DNA of 64,000 nucleotides from Epiperipatus broadwayi (taxonomy: Eukaryota; Onychophora; Udeonychophora; Euonychophora; Peripatidae): NCBI GenBank assembly GCA_028023455.1, contig JAQFVV010000185.1, positions 1 through 64,000 of the forward strand, written 5' to 3'. This document shows, one piece after another, positions 12,160 to 25,200 of this stretch (position 1 is its first letter; each line of letters starts with the position of its first letter). A model generated the notes under the pieces. That model searched no databases. It had not been told where the DNA came from and saw only the letters and a list, made by a program, of their open reading frames with translations. Both the position numbers and the translations under genes were made by a program.

Positions 12160-12608
12160 TATTCAATGTATTTTATATAGCAAATAATTAGTATGGTTGG
12201 ATGTGAATTAGAGCCCAGTAAGGAGTTTATGTTTAATATAATATTTGAGACAATTGTAGGGCTCGGTGGAATATACACAAATATAATGCTTAGTGTGATG
12301 ATTTGATGACTAAAAGTTACTATTAGTAAATTTGCATCTATATATAGGATTTTGAATGAGTCAAATGGACAACTTTGTGTTATGAGCAGTCCAGTACCCC
12401 CTGAGGGAGATGATGTGTCTCTAGAGCATGCACAGTATCCTTCTCTGCTTAGATGTACTGTGGGGTCAATTTGTGAGCCACTATATATTTTAGTTTCTAG
12501 AAGTCCTAGTATATGAGGTTGTGTAATCTTTATTTATTGTTGTAGCTGATGTATTTTGTTGACTGAGTTGAGCCCTCTGATATTAAATGCTGTTATTTTT
12601 AGCTTCAT
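12160..12608 (-). pseudogene. LINE ORF2 N-terminal apurinic-type endonuclease fragment
   Basis: The ATG (12608-12606) overlaps the ORF1 stop as TAATG. The frame opens MKLKITAFNIRGLN, typical of the LINE endonuclease N-terminus, and after one in-frame TAA (codon 25) continues QPHILGLLETKI, where the glutamate matches the catalytic E of the family, then GGTGLLI and FVYIPPSP. Sequence after ILII loses similarity where the GDFN motif is expected. The stop and truncation make it nonfunctional unless the stop is a recent point change. No RT is found downstream. Confidence 0.75.
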
Positions 12609-12610
12609 TA
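12606..12610 (-). promoter_or_regulatory. TAATG stop-start overlap between LINE ORF1 and ORF2
   Basis: On the minus strand the ORF1 TAA (12610-12608) and the ORF2 ATG (12608-12606) share one A. The same UAAUG arrangement is known in SART1-type elements, where ORF2 is translated by termination-reinitiation. Here it is seen in sequence; function is inferred. Confidence 0.65.
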
Positions 12611-14146
12611 TCGTGATTGGCTGCGAGTTGGTTTCACAGTGTGTTGAAGTTTGCGTGAAGCTTTTGCATATTCTCTAGTGTTTTGTGAGCAGTTATTAGT
12701 GGTTTGATTACTATCCAGCTCCATAGGTATTAAGTTTTCTGCCAAGTGTTCAATCATTTCTGTTAGAGTATTGTTTTCATCTGTTTTGGCTCTTTTTGAT
12801 TTATTTCTCCTTGGCCGACCAGATTTTTGGACTTCTGTTGGTGTGGTTTCTATGGGAGGGAGGTATGGGGTTAGTGACTCTAGAATATCTGTAGATGTTT
12901 TGTTTATAATTATATGTGGCATGCTTGTTTTTGGGGAGTTGTATGTATCATTTGATATGTCTGGATTTGAGTCTGATGTGTTACTGATTGATATGCCTGG
13001 TGTTTGTGATACTTCAGGTATGATTTGTGCTTGATTTTGATCTATTTGATCAGTGCTTTCATTTAATTTATTCGAGCTATCTGTTGTAGTTTCAAGTATA
13101 TTTGTGTTTTCTTCTGCATGTTTGTTTTTAGTAGCTTCATTTGTACTGTAATTGTTTTCATATTGACTGTTTGAGTTGCTGGTGTTATCTTGTGTATTGT
13201 TGCTCTCTTCATGTTGGGATTGGATGTGCTGATTATTTGGTGTCTGGCCCTGTATGAGTTGGCTATCTATGCACTGTGTGGCTAGGTGACCATGCTTGCC
13301 ACATGCATAGCATTGTGGTTTTAAACCTCTTATATATAGGCTCAGCATAGCTTCCTGATCTGCAATTTGTGTTGGTATAGATTCTGGGTCAATGTCTTTG
13401 TGTAATTTTAACTTAAAATCATAGCTATTGCTGTATATTGGTATTGGTGTGTCTTTGAGGTATATTGGTTGAAATGCTATAACCTTGCCAAATGGATCCA
13501 TCATTTTTTGAAAGTCTTGTTTCGTGTATCCAAAATATGTATTTTTTATTATTCCTGTAATTTGGTTCTGTTGATCTTGATCGACTATAACAATTGCGTA
13601 ATTGTCTAATGTTTTAATTTGGTTTAGAAATTGGTTCTTTTGACTACTGTTAAGAAATTTGATTGCGAGGTATCTGGGATTTGGATGATCTGCGATTCTT
13701 ACGATCGTTTCCCACAGTTCGTTTTCAGTTATTGCTTGATATAATAATATGCATGGAAACCGATACAGTGATATATTTGCATCTGTGGCAGATATTACTA
13801 TTGAGTTTGGTGAAAAAAATCTTTTGAACGATGTATAGAGTCCCCGTGGAATCGTGTTGTTAAAGTGTTCATTAATTCTTTCTAGCATATTATCGGTCCA
13901 GTGTGCAAGGGGAGGGTCTTGGTTTACCTGTATCTTTAAATCTAACTGTTTTATATCATTCGGATTTGTTTTTCTAAATCTTGGAACTATTTTATTATTT
14001 ATTGTAGTCGCAAAATTCTTTGAACTTGTTGCTTGCATGTTAGTTTTTGTGACCGTGGTGTACGATTTGATGGTGTCTAAATTTTTACGCACTTCAGCAG
14101 CCATATTGACGCCAAATGTTTGATCATGCATAGCTGTGGTCTCCAT
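12608..14146 (-). CDS. LINE ORF1 protein (Gag-like RNA-binding, CCHC zinc knuckle)
   Basis: This is a 512-residue open frame without interruption. ORF1 proteins of non-LTR elements coat the element RNA in ribonucleoprotein particles. Residues 279-292 (CYACGKHGHLATQC) form one CX2CX4HX4C knuckle. The region before it (about 110-275) looks like a folded RNA-binding or oligomerisation domain, while 295-435 is rich in N, S, T and Q and probably disordered. SGRPRRNKSKRAK (442-454) is basic, with an AT-hook-like GRP, and could be a nuclear signal. The start codon is in good context (AAAATGG). The TAA stop overlaps the ORF2 start. Intactness in an otherwise broken element suggests fairly recent insertion. 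Confidence 0.85.
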   Translation of the reverse strand: METTAMHDQTFGVNMAAEVRKNLDTIKSYTTVTKTNMQATSSKNFATTINNKIVPRFRKTNPNDIKQLDLKIQVNQDPPLAHWTDNMLERINEHFNNTIPRGLYTSFKRFFSPNSIVISATDANISLYRFPCILLYQAITENELWETIVRIADHPNPRYLAIKFLNSSQKNQFLNQIKTLDNYAIVIVDQDQQNQITGIIKNTYFGYTKQDFQKMMDPFGKVIAFQPIYLKDTPIPIYSNSYDFKLKLHKDIDPESIPTQIADQEAMLSLYIRGLKPQCYACGKHGHLATQCIDSQLIQGQTPNNQHIQSQHEESNNTQDNTSNSNSQYENNYSTNEATKNKHAEENTNILETTTDSSNKLNESTDQIDQNQAQIIPEVSQTPGISISNTSDSNPDISNDTYNSPKTSMPHIIINKTSTDILESLTPYLPPIETTPTEVQKSGRPRRNKSKRAKTDENNTLTEMIEHLAENLIPMELDSNQTTNNCSQNTREYAKASRKLQHTVKPTRSQSR

Positions 14147-14379
14147 TTTTTTTTTTATAAAAACAAAGAAATTTTTGGTAACGTAAGTGTTTTTTTATGA
14201 TATTCTTGAGCTAGCTTATGATTTTCATTAATTATAGTTTCAAAAAGATTTATTTTTATTTTATGAAATTATCTATATTGGTTTGATTTTAAATTGTGGT
14301 GTTATTATTAGATTTTTTGGGATTTGAAACCCAACTACTTTAATATTACTTATCGGCACTATCAGGATTTTCTGCGGTA

Positions 14380-14546
14380 TATGTTAACTTCAAGTCACTC
14401 TGACCCCTCATGTATAGTTCCAGATATAAGAATGCCTATATTTCAAATCTTACACATTAATCCTGCATTCTGCCCATCCCTCTTCTATGCATTTAAATGA
14501 ACACTATTCTATATGTGAGTGGTCAGAGTAACTTGAGGTCAACATG
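14380..14546. repeat. Small foldback upstream of the LINE (38-bp inverted arms)
   Basis: 14380-14417 and 14509-14546 are reverse complements with several mismatches (TTCAAGTCACTCTGACC versus the complement of GGTCAGAGTAACTTGA). The inner segment 14416-14455 (GTTCCAGATATAAGAATGCC) is repeated in direct orientation at about 14895-14935. It is probably a MITE-type insertion; no coding capacity. Confidence 0.55.
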
Positions 14547-14814
14547 GGCATAACAATATTGGCACCAGCATGAGATTTGGGCATTCTATCATCAGATTTT
14601 CAATGGTATGGATGGCTGCAGAGTTGGAGATTGGAGTAGATTGAAGCCTGTCCATTAAAGTATAAAGATTTTCTATTTTAATATAAACTGAGCACTCACT
14701 ATATATATGTGTGTGTGGGAGATGATAATCTGGACCAACTGATGAGTGCTGGTTCAGCACAAAATATTTATGGTGGTGATTATTTATTTTTTCTACATAT
14801 GAGTGGTCATGTGT

Positions 14815-14935
14815 ATCAGTAGTATGAGATAGTGTAGATAGTTGAAGGTTGCTTGAAAGTCTGAGTTCAAATCTTCTATATATTTACAATTAAGTTCCAG
14901 GTATAAGAATGCCTGTATTTCAAATCTTAAAACAA
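14815..14935 (+). repeat. Possible decayed tRNA-derived SINE
   Basis: GAGTTCAAATC (about 14862) resembles a pol III B box (GGTTCGAATCC), and the preceding 40 bases could hold a weak A box. The tail contains GTTCCAGGTATAAGAATGCC, which also occurs at 14416. No A-tail or target duplication is clear, so this is tentative. Confidence 0.25.
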
Positions 14936-15111
14936 TTAAATAATTGAAAGTCATTATCAATATTAATAATTTTGGGAAATATTAAATTTAACTTGCATTA
15001 TCATCTACTTATGAATAATAGAATTAATGAAAGTTTTTACATAACAGGAATGACAATGCTACTTTATTCTTAATCCCAATGAAATACAAAATTCAAATAA
15101 AAACAATTTAA

Positions 15112-15320
<209 letters not shown>

Positions 15321-18300
15321 TAAATAGGGTTTTAAATATACTTGCTTAAAAAACTATTTAGAGATGTACTTAATAATCTCCACACCATCAAAAACATAGT
15401 TTTTAATTATCATCTTTAATATTAGATATTAAATTTGCTTTTATAATATTTTCTCTGCTTTTATTTAAGAATTTATTTTATTTCTTAATGTTATATTTAA
15501 AAAATAATTAATTATTTGCTTTTTCCATGTAAATTGTTTTTATTTTGTATTACTTTCAATATTTTCACTTTTTTTTGAGGTTTTAAAATATATTTTATTT
15601 TTTAATAACAAAACACTATATAAAATTTTTAACTCACATTTAATATAAATCTTCAATAAGAGCTCTTTTTACTCTATTTTAAATTTGACTATTGTAAGAA
15701 TGCTGAATGATCTACTTTTAAACATATGCTTATTTTCTCTAATTCTTCACTTGAAAGATAAAATATATAACATAGACTTTTAGTGAATAGCTCATTTTAG
15801 TACAAAGGCTTCTCCAGCATCTTATCATTATGGATTAGGGAAAGACAAGGCAGTAGTTATCAGACTTTTCATTTGCCAAATACTGAAATTGTGAGTTTTA
15901 TTTTTTTTGTTACTAAAGACAGATAGATATTTATTTATTAATCAAGGTTGGATAGTTAAAAGGTTGACTATGGCCGATTTATCTGAAAAAAATCTAAAAT
16001 CTCTATAAAATTTTTCACTTGGACCAGATTATAAGTATGGTAGATGTACTTATCTTGATATCATTAGGTTACTTCTTTTGGTTTGTGTTATGGAATATTT
16101 CAACATATTTGTCTTATATAACATTCAATAATTCTATTGACTTTATTCATTATAATCATTTGTAGAATTTCTCTGATCAGTTTTTATTTAACAATATCGT
16201 TTGATTTTTGGATATGGTTTTACTACGATATATTTCATTTTGTGGAAATAAAAATTCGATATAACAATCAGAAATATTTTTTTAATAACTTCAACATTTT
16301 ATTGTTCTTTACAATTTTTTATACATAAAAGTCTGATAAGATGAAATGAAATGTAAGCAATTAATTTTAATGTTTCTTCATTAATCAATAGTTCATATTG
16401 TTAACCAATATTATTTTACGTCAAGTTTTTTGAAATCTTTTCAATCATGATTTAGTAGATTTATAAACACTACACAGTAGTTATTATATATATATTAGTA
16501 AATGTGTTTTTACGATTCAATTCAAATATTAATAATAATTTATCCCATGTTTTGAGAGCGTCCGTTTTTTAAAACGTTGTTATAAACACCTTTGATAAAC
16601 TCTTCCTGCTAACTATCTTTTCCTACCTTCCATATTATTAAATATAATATTTATTAAGAAGGTAATCTTTTATTTGTGTATATTATGTAAAATTTGTTTT
16701 TTTCCCCAGTAGTTTTAAGTCTACTTTTATATCAAAATATATATAATTATTACCAGTTTTAAAATTATTGCATATAATTTTTAAATAATATTCCAATCAC
16801 TAGATAAAATAAAGTCAATATTATTTTAAATATTATTAATCTTATGTAACAATTTTTGGTTAGTATTTTTTTAAACTTAAAAAATTCCAAATAAAGATTA
16901 ATATTGATACTTACTCAACTTATATACTTTAGACTTTCTTTTAAGAGAAATCTAATTGTGGAATTAGTGCCCATGTAAGTGGGGTCATTATTTTGACAAT
17001 CATTGCATTGGCATTCATCTGTACAATCTGAAGTATCCCCAAACCTTTAACAACTAGCTAATAACAAATAGATACTTATTTATAAATCACTAATGGGTGG
17101 CTTACTGAATTGGATATAATTAAGCTGTTAGAAACAAAATCCTAAGTCTTCTTGTGATTTGAAATTTTTTAAAGGCTCACCTGACCAAATATGAATCCCA
17201 AATTATGGTTACGGCTGAAAAAGGTTGTGTTCTGCATACTGAGATCCTTTTTTAATTATCAATGCTCAGCATTAAAATAAATGATGGATTATTTTTTAAG
17301 TATATTTAAAAAAAATAATTATTTTGATTGTTTTGGGGATAGCATACTAATGTGAAAAATTTGGAGAAAAAATTATTTTAATGCATGCTTATAAGATCAA
17401 CTAATCTTTATCAAACAGGTTTGTTTTTTACTTCAATCATTTTACTTTTATAATATTTATTCAAAATCCTAATTGACTGTTTATATTTCAATTTTTTTTT
17501 AACTGTCCAAATATCATTTTTTTATGCATCTATATGTTGATTTCTTATCATCATAGAAAATCTTTTTTTAATTTTTTTGTCTTTAGATATATGTTTTTGC
17601 TACTGAGCAAAAACTTTTCCCAGGACTCCTATGAGTATTGTCTTGATGACCAAATTAGGTTTTGAATATTTTTTAATTCATCATGCAATCCTTTTAAGAT
17701 ACCAGTTTTCTTTATAAAGATTTTGATTTTTTATGATATCTTTCATTTCTGTTCTTCATCATCAGTTAAAGTTTCTGAACATGCCTTTTCAAATCTTGGT
17801 TAACTTGAGTTTTTTTGTGCTTATTATCTTATTCTTAGTCGTCCACATAATTTTGACTTGTCACACTCTGGTTGTCTTGATAAATTAAATTTCAAACAAT
17901 GTTTATTGTCACAATATCAAAATTATAAAATATATTGAATTTAATTGTGAATTCAGCTAATGGAATTCATTTTCTAGCATAAATGCCAATCACAAATCTA
18001 TTTAAATTTCTTACTCAACTTTGTATATTGCGTCAACATTAAAAAGTTTTTTTTCCTTCATTCGTTTTTTAAATCTACCTTTATCAAAAGTTGAATTCAA
18101 CAAACGTCTTTCTGATTTTGCATTCATCAAGATAAACTTTCAACATTTTGTTTGAAGTAGTTAAGCTACTCCAATTATCTAAGAACCTATTAATTTGACT
18201 CATTTATAATAAATCATGAATATTATCTAATTAAAACCATTAACAATAACAACATTTACATTGCAATAATTTTAACATATTAATTCAAAATAAGATAATA

Positions 18301-19190
18301 TATGAGATGTAATTTTGCATTTAATAACATTGACCAAAACAAATGGTATAATCTTTTTTTTTGATAATATTAAATACTTACTTAAAAATATTTTTCAAAG
18401 AGTGACAGTATAATATATATCATTAATAATATCTTAGTGAAGAAATCTATATCATCTTATATGCAACAATATTATGAACTTGACTTAATTTGATTCTAGC
18501 ACTAAATTACCTTGCAAATTAAATAGTAAAATTAAATAATAGAAATACTTGAATGGTTTATTTATTTAACAGAAAATCATAAGATGTATAAAACCAGAAG
18601 GGCTAGATTAAGCTTCAATTTAAGATTTCTCAGTTTCTTGAATCTGCCATTCCTTTATGCGCTAAACTATGCAACAATCTGTATTAAATACATAATTACA
18701 TCTAAACTATCCTAAAGTAAAACAAACTCAGCAATTTCAACCATGCTACACACCAGCAGTGATTTGATAGAAAAAGTTACTCTCTTCAGTAATACATTCT
18801 AACATTAGACTCCAATGATATTACTTGATTTACTTTCTAATTAAAATAAATGACAAATAATAAAAATAATATGTTTGTAATTATGCATTTTAGCACAGAA
18901 TGGAAGAGTCAAAATCTAAAAAATGTAAATTAAATCTTAAGTGAGTAAAGTACAAAAAAATATTAATTAGAATTGCTGTGTTCTATTTGCTATTTGAGCA
19001 CTTTAAAATCATATGATCTGAAAAATATCATATGATTATCTCCATTGTAAAAAGTCTTCATGCTAATATAGTTGTTATATTTAAACCTTTAAATATCAGT
19101 TACACATTCTTACTTGAATAGTCTCATCTTTTTTTTAAGTAATTGTAAAAAACATATACTTTTTTAAACCTCAATCTATCCATATGAATG
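15321..19190. other. AT-rich stretch, nothing recognised
   Basis: No frame longer than 63 codons and no domain signature in either strand. Minus-strand reading of 17550-18200 gives broken short frames that could be a dead transposase, but no catalytic motif can be pointed to. Confidence 0.5.
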
Positions 19191-19390
19191 TCTACCTTTT
19201 GTCTCTAGGTATAGCTAGATAAATAGATAAAATGGATGGATGGATAGATAGACAGATAGGCAGGCAGACAGACAGACAGGCAGATAGATAGATAGATGAA
19301 TGGATGAATATACAATTCAGTGAACAGATAGATAAATGAAGAGGCAACGTGACAGACAGCTAGATAGTTAAATAGATAGATATAATGCCA
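19190..19390. repeat. Degenerate GATA/GACA/GGCA tetranucleotide repeat
   Basis: A mixed run of GATA, GACA, GGCA and GGAT units with many substitutions. It is of the same kind as the right arm of the large foldback at 31016-33737. Confidence 0.85.
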
Positions 19391-20579
19391 CATCAGTATG
19401 TGTCTGAATGTCTTATATATTTTTCGAATAATATAAAAAAAATTGAAAAAAAAAAGCAATTTATATTTAAAAAAAATGTTTAAAATAATAAAAGTCAGAT
19501 AAACAAAGAATGTTCCTCTAGTGTTCAATTTATCATTATTTATTTCCATCATATTAAAAAGCATTCAGATGTAGCACCATTCACCCAAGAAAAGATGTGG
19601 TGCACAACACGTGCAATGGACTGAAAACATCAGGTTTATGTTAAAATTAGAAAAACAAAATGAACTGAGAAAAAATACATTTCCAGGTGCTTCTAGGCTT
19701 GATGTAAAAATTTAATATTTTCAATGTAACTTTAAATACAATGTCTGGTCTCTTCTGATTTAAAATGATTTTTTTTCCTCTTTCTATTTCTAAATTGAAA
19801 AACAAACAAAAAATTCTTTTTTTTTATTTAAATCATTTGTTATTAAATTGATCTTTGCAATTTGCATCAGCCTCTGTTAATTCATATTTGCAAAATCTTA
19901 TTTTATTTATATATGTATGAATGTTTACTGTATATAAGGGGTGAACTACATATTAATATTCATAGGTTTAATATATAATTTTACACTTCATTGATGCATT
20001 CGATAAACAAAAATTAATCCAAATAAATGTATTAAAGAAAGTTAAATTATTCTTATATATATATATTCATACTGATATTATTGCTCTGAAGATTAGTTAC
20101 ACATTGATATAAAATTTAATTAGAAAACCTTATTTTGATTAATTACTTTAAGGCAACATTTTAGTGTAGACATAAAGATATATTTTTGATTCACCCTTGT
20201 ATTCAGATTTCTTTTTAAACTAAAATAAGCAATAAGATCAAATAACATTTTATTCCTGATTAATTTATTTTGTTTTGCAGCTACTAACGAAACTTCAACA
20301 TTATAAAAGAGGTCAAGGCTTAATTTTTAATTTTAGTTAAAGAATATAATGATATCACTTTTAATGATAAATTTTCATCTATAACATAAGTTATTTCCAT
20401 ATATCATTTATAACTTATTAATTTGCAATGGAATTTGTAATTATATGATAAATACTTAATTTTATGGTTAATGAGATATTAATAAGTTTTACCCATATTT
20501 ATTTCTTGTTAAATTAAGTTTTAAACAAGAATTAATTTAGTGTACTGCAGAATGTTTGTTATTTATATTTTATTAATTA
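19391..20579. other. AT-rich stretch, nothing recognised
   Basis: Only A/T runs and short TA repeats are seen. Confidence 0.5.
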
Positions 20580-22140
20580 CATATGTTTCTAAATTTATTT
20601 AATCACCAGCTGCACCTGGCTTTGTAAAGGCCTGTGTTTTTTTTAATTGGTTGCTGTAACAAATTTTTGTTTTAAGATTTAATGTAAATTAAACAAACAA
20701 CTTTAAATGTGATAATTATACATTGGTGTGAAAGATGGTGATTATGTTAGAATATAAAAACTCCAGGCTTTCAACCCATCATTTTTGTAATAATTGATCA
20801 CTTTAACAATTTTTTTAAAAATTTAATATAAATTAAACAAAACATTTTAATATTATATAAATAAATTTTCAAATTTTAATAAAGGCAAATTAAAATTTAC
20901 ATTTTTAAATATATCTGTTATATTTGATAGCTTTAAATACATATTTCCTAGAGTGCCCTCTAAATTAATAGTTACCATTTATTAATGATGAAATAAAAAA
21001 AAACACTTCATTTTTGTAATATTTTTTTATTAAATATAATATTTACAATTTTGTATTTAATTGGTTGCTTTAACAATTTTTTTAAAGATTTAATGTAAAT
21101 ATGTTTTTTATTAAGCATTATTAATTTATAAAGTTTGTTAAGGAATTAACAGACCATAAAAGCATGGAGCACATTAATGTTAAATCATGAATCAACATTT
21201 TTTTTGTGGTTGTTTCTGCAGGTGGATGGGAATTAAAAGCACTCGTATTGATTTTTTTCCTAATTAATTCTTCAACCGCCTCTTACAAGGCATCTCATCG
21301 ACATCTGACGTCACTCTAACTCTGCTAGTTCTTATGCTAAAATATTTGTTTGACAGGTATTGATTAGGTTTTTAAAAGTTCTGTAAGATAGTGCCCTCTT
21401 CTGAATTATTTTACAAGTAAAAAAATCAAAAAAACCGCATTTAAAACTAAACAAAGAAAGAACATTGTCAGTGATTGGTTGTTAGCCAGCTCTCAGCCAA
21501 AAAAGACATTCTGATTGGCTGGAAAGAACAAAGAAACCGCCTGATCAAAGAAAATAAAGAAAAACGCTGAGATTTTCATTTCGAATGCAATTTAAGTATT
21601 AAAAAAATATAATTTGAGAAATTAAACTAGTTTTTTAAAAAATATACCAAAAAAACAAAATTATTTTCGAAAAATATTGAAGATTTTAGTAAAAATATTT
21701 AAGATTTAGCAAAAAGAAATCTTTACTTTTCGATAACGTAAAATTGAAAAAAAGCGTTTGCGTCAGCACTTTTTTGTTTAGACATTCGCTTTATATTTGC
21801 TGAAATTGAATATATTTTATAATAAATAAATAGCAATTTATTTTTGAAAGAACTTTTGTTTTTTTTCATAACCTGAAAAATTAGTAATATACTTTTTATA
21901 AACATATCTGAGTTGAATTTAATATTATAGGCGAATATGTTTTAACAATAGGCTTTGTCTTCAGTTTGTGAGTTGGCCAATTAAAAGATTTGATTTTTAC
22001 CTCATACAACCAATAATATAATTAGCGGTTTAAGGGTTAATGGCAAAATTACTTCTTTCACATAAATGAAGTGATTTGATATCATCGAAAAAAGATTTAT
22101 TTACCAACCTAAACAGGGAGAAGACAAATTTTATATTTTA
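20580..22140. repeat. Left-flank repeats of the Helitron region
   Basis: Diverged repeats built around ATTGGTTGCTTTAACAATTT followed by AAGATTTAATGTAAAT occur at about 20640, 20800 and 21060, and a motif GTGCCCTCTAAAT at about 20945. The same motifs recur right of the Helitron relic (27150-28110 and 28800-29160). Segments 21140-21260 and 21985-22110 match 28880-29010 and 29055-29150 in direct orientation. Flanking repeat blocks of this kind are described for Helentron-type elements; here the link to the Helitron is by position. Confidence 0.6.
21306..21518. promoter_or_regulatory. CRE palindrome and two inverted CCAAT boxes
   Basis: TGACGTCA (21306-21313) is a full cAMP-response-type palindrome. 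GATTGG occurs at 21473-21478 and again at 21513-21518, on the minus strand reading CCAAT. The segment 21260-21560 is less AT-rich than its neighbours. It resembles a promoter, but no transcript is evident next to it; it lies past the 3' end of the minus-strand Helitron frame. Confidence 0.25.
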
Positions 22141-22219
22141 ACTATCAATATATTAAAATAAATGACAAAAAATTAACTTACATTTATAGATTACTACATT
22201 TATACTAATATCTCTGGAT

Positions 22220-25200
22220 AGATGACATTTTTAATAAAGAATCATTCATCATTTAGTAAATGTCCTTGTTCATTATCATATATTTTCATCACTTTTATTT
22301 GCTTTTATTTTTGCATCTTGATAATGCTACATATAATTGGCCATGAGAAAATACAGATTCTTCTAAGTATAATCCTACTGATTGAAAAGTTTGACCTTGT
22401 GACTTGTTAATTGTCATTGCAAATAATGTAATCAGTGGAAATTGTCTTTTTTTTTTAAAATAAAAGATAAATTAGTTTCACTTGGTGCAATATCAATTCT
22501 CAAAATCTATCTCCTTTGTTTGTGCAGTTAATACTTCAGCATCAATAAAATGTTTATAAAAAGCTTTCAATAGCAAGAAAGTTCTATTTCATAATCTATT
22601 TTTAGGATTTAAGTTTCTTATAAGCATCAGAATAACACCAATTTTCAAATTTAATTTATGTCATGGCATTCCAGGTGGTGTTTGCACAAGCAAAAATTCT
22701 GCTGGATAATTACTATTATTTTCTTCATTATCATATGCTCACCATCTTTTACACTAGCACATAATTGTTATTAAACAAGGCAAAACTCTTCATACAGTAG
22801 TGCCACCCTGTGCCAACCAGACTGGCATCCATTGATTACTCTGGTTGGCACAGGGTGGCACTATTGTATGGAGAGTTTTGCCTTGTTTTCTTCATTATCA
22901 GATACAATAAAATCAGCACTATAAATTTTTTTATATTACCAGGCAATGGATTCAAAATTTCATTATTTGATTGTAATAAAATATTATTTTTTCTAATTAA
23001 TATGATTTTTTGATGCAACATCATCAATTTCTGATGCTACTATTTGATTTTCATATATTTCTGTAATAATAGATTGATTGCAAGTCATATGAGAAGACAT
23101 TTTAATAAAATCATTATCTAAGTCTGCAATTGGATTGATTTTATTGTCTTCAATATTAAGTAACCAATGATTAAAATAGTAACCATTGGTTAAAATTACT
23201 TTAAGCTTCAGAGCGTGAAGTTATTTAAAATGATAGCATAATGGACTTAATTTGATATATGCTTTGACAACATTAGTTTTACTTCCTCTTACTATACCTA
23301 GTAATGTTAGCTGAAAGTCTTTTTAAAGTAAAATAATTTTACTTCCAAATGGTTGTTGAATTGTAATTTCTTTTAATAATTTTCAATACATTGTTAATAA
23401 TTTTTGCTTTATATAATGTTTGATCTTCAGCAGAATTTAATTGAATATTTTAAACAGACGTTCCTAAACATGGAACTGGAATTTGAAATCAATTATATGC
23501 TGTTCAGCTATTTTTTAATAAAATAGCAGCAATTCCAGTTGTAGCATGAAGTCATACGATTTGACTACATCCACTTAAAAACACATTTATGTATTATATA
23601 AATAAATTTTACCTGATCCACGTGGTCCATCGATATAAAAACATTTTTCTATCACTTCAGAATTATCAATTGCACTTACAATTTTATCTAAAGCTTCTCT
23701 TTGAAGTAAATTAAGTGTTGCAGTTTTTTTAATTGCTTCAGATGCTTCAGCAATAGCATCAAATATTTAATTTTGCTGAATTTGAATAGGATTTACAATG
23801 GGAAGATTAAGTGTTCTATCCATGTCCTATTAATTTATCTTGAATATCTAACAGTGCTAGTTGTTGTGCAACTGAATCTGTATATTCACAAAGCTAATTT
23901 TCACATAAATCATTTTAAATTTTTCCCCATAAATTAAAAACATTTGTTGGAGTACAAAATATTCAAATATAAGAAAATATTTCTCACAACTGTTTTGGCA
24001 TATTAGTAGCAATAACCTTTTCTAAACACTTTTCCTATTTGAGATCATCAGATAATATTTGCCTTTGTTTTGTTGCTTTTTTAAATGTAGGATAAACAAT
24101 TCCTACATATGTTTTTAAATATTTAAAGCTGGTGACTCCTGAAACCTTTAATAAGAACAAACATAACTGAAACATTCTATACCTCATGAACTTTCAGTAT
24201 ATAATTGGGCAATTATTTTATTTCCTTCTCTACATCTAGGTTTTCATTTTCCTTGTTTAAACACATAATATAATGGAATATCTGTATAAATATTGTCTTG
24301 AAGTAGGTTTTTCAGTATTTAATTTAAACCATGCTATTAATGTGATATTTCTTTAAGGAGTTTCTTCAATTATATTGTGGTGAATTACATTATATCATTT
24401 AATTATATGGTAAATGAACATGAAGTCAGATATACTGTGTGATTTATTATACATAACATATTCACAAGGTCACCATATTACTTTTGCAGCACTAACATAC
24501 CATGAATTTACAAAACTGAAACCTCATCATGTATCGTTTCATTTCATGAATTACCACATTTGCAGAATCATATTTTTTGAAAATATATTTATAAAGATAC
24601 TTAACTGCTTTAACTGAAGTACAGGATTCAACATTAGTAGGTGCATTATATTTTAGTAATAAAATTGGGTTATAAGGGTACTATGTAGTGGCTATCAATA
24701 GGTTGTTCATTTATAAAAAAGCATGCTGTTTCAAACATCAATATAATGGATAACCATTATTATTAAGCTGATTACTTAATTGAAATAATTTTGCAAAACC
24801 TTTTGTACATTGTCCATTTGTATGCAGGGTGCTTGAGGATTAAATGTGACACATGATTTATGTATCATTGTGCAAGTAACAACATCATATAATTTCAGAT
24901 ATCTTGTGGAATTTGAAATTTCAGCACTAATTTTTTTATCCATTTGACTATTTTCACAAAATATGTCTACTCTTGTAATATTAATAATATGTGTGCATGT
25001 GGTAATCCTTATTTTTGAAATTCGATTATGTATACCCATGTTAAAACTTCACCAAAAAGTTCATGTGGAATAACTTCTAGCAATGCTTTTAACTTTATAT
25101 TAAAAACTCAAGCCACTAAATCAGGTCTGTCAGATGAATTTTTGTCCTGGTAATACATTTGATTGTATTTTAGGCCATTTTCCATTGCAAGTAAAAGTAC

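Larger units (their letters stand above)
12160..14146 (-). mobile_element. LINE (non-LTR retrotransposon), 5' half: ORF1 plus start of ORF2
   Basis: The minus strand carries an intact zinc-knuckle ORF1 followed directly by the N-terminal part of an apurinic-type endonuclease ORF2. The element is less AT-rich than its surroundings. The reverse transcriptase is absent: recognisable ORF2 stops near 12160 just where the conserved endonuclease GDFN motif would be expected. Most LINE copies lose their 5' end, so loss of the 3' part is unusual and suggests later deletion or interruption. The two-ORF layout with zinc knuckle and APE endonuclease fits the R1, Jockey and I groups; the exact clade is not decided. 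Confidence 0.85.

Noticed and set aside
12771-14123. Plus-strand frames of 87 and 89 codons
   Set aside because: They lie antisense to the intact LINE ORF1 and show no domain.
17550-18200. Possible minus-strand transposase
   Set aside because: Only broken short frames; no DDE, zinc-finger or other family motif could be identified.
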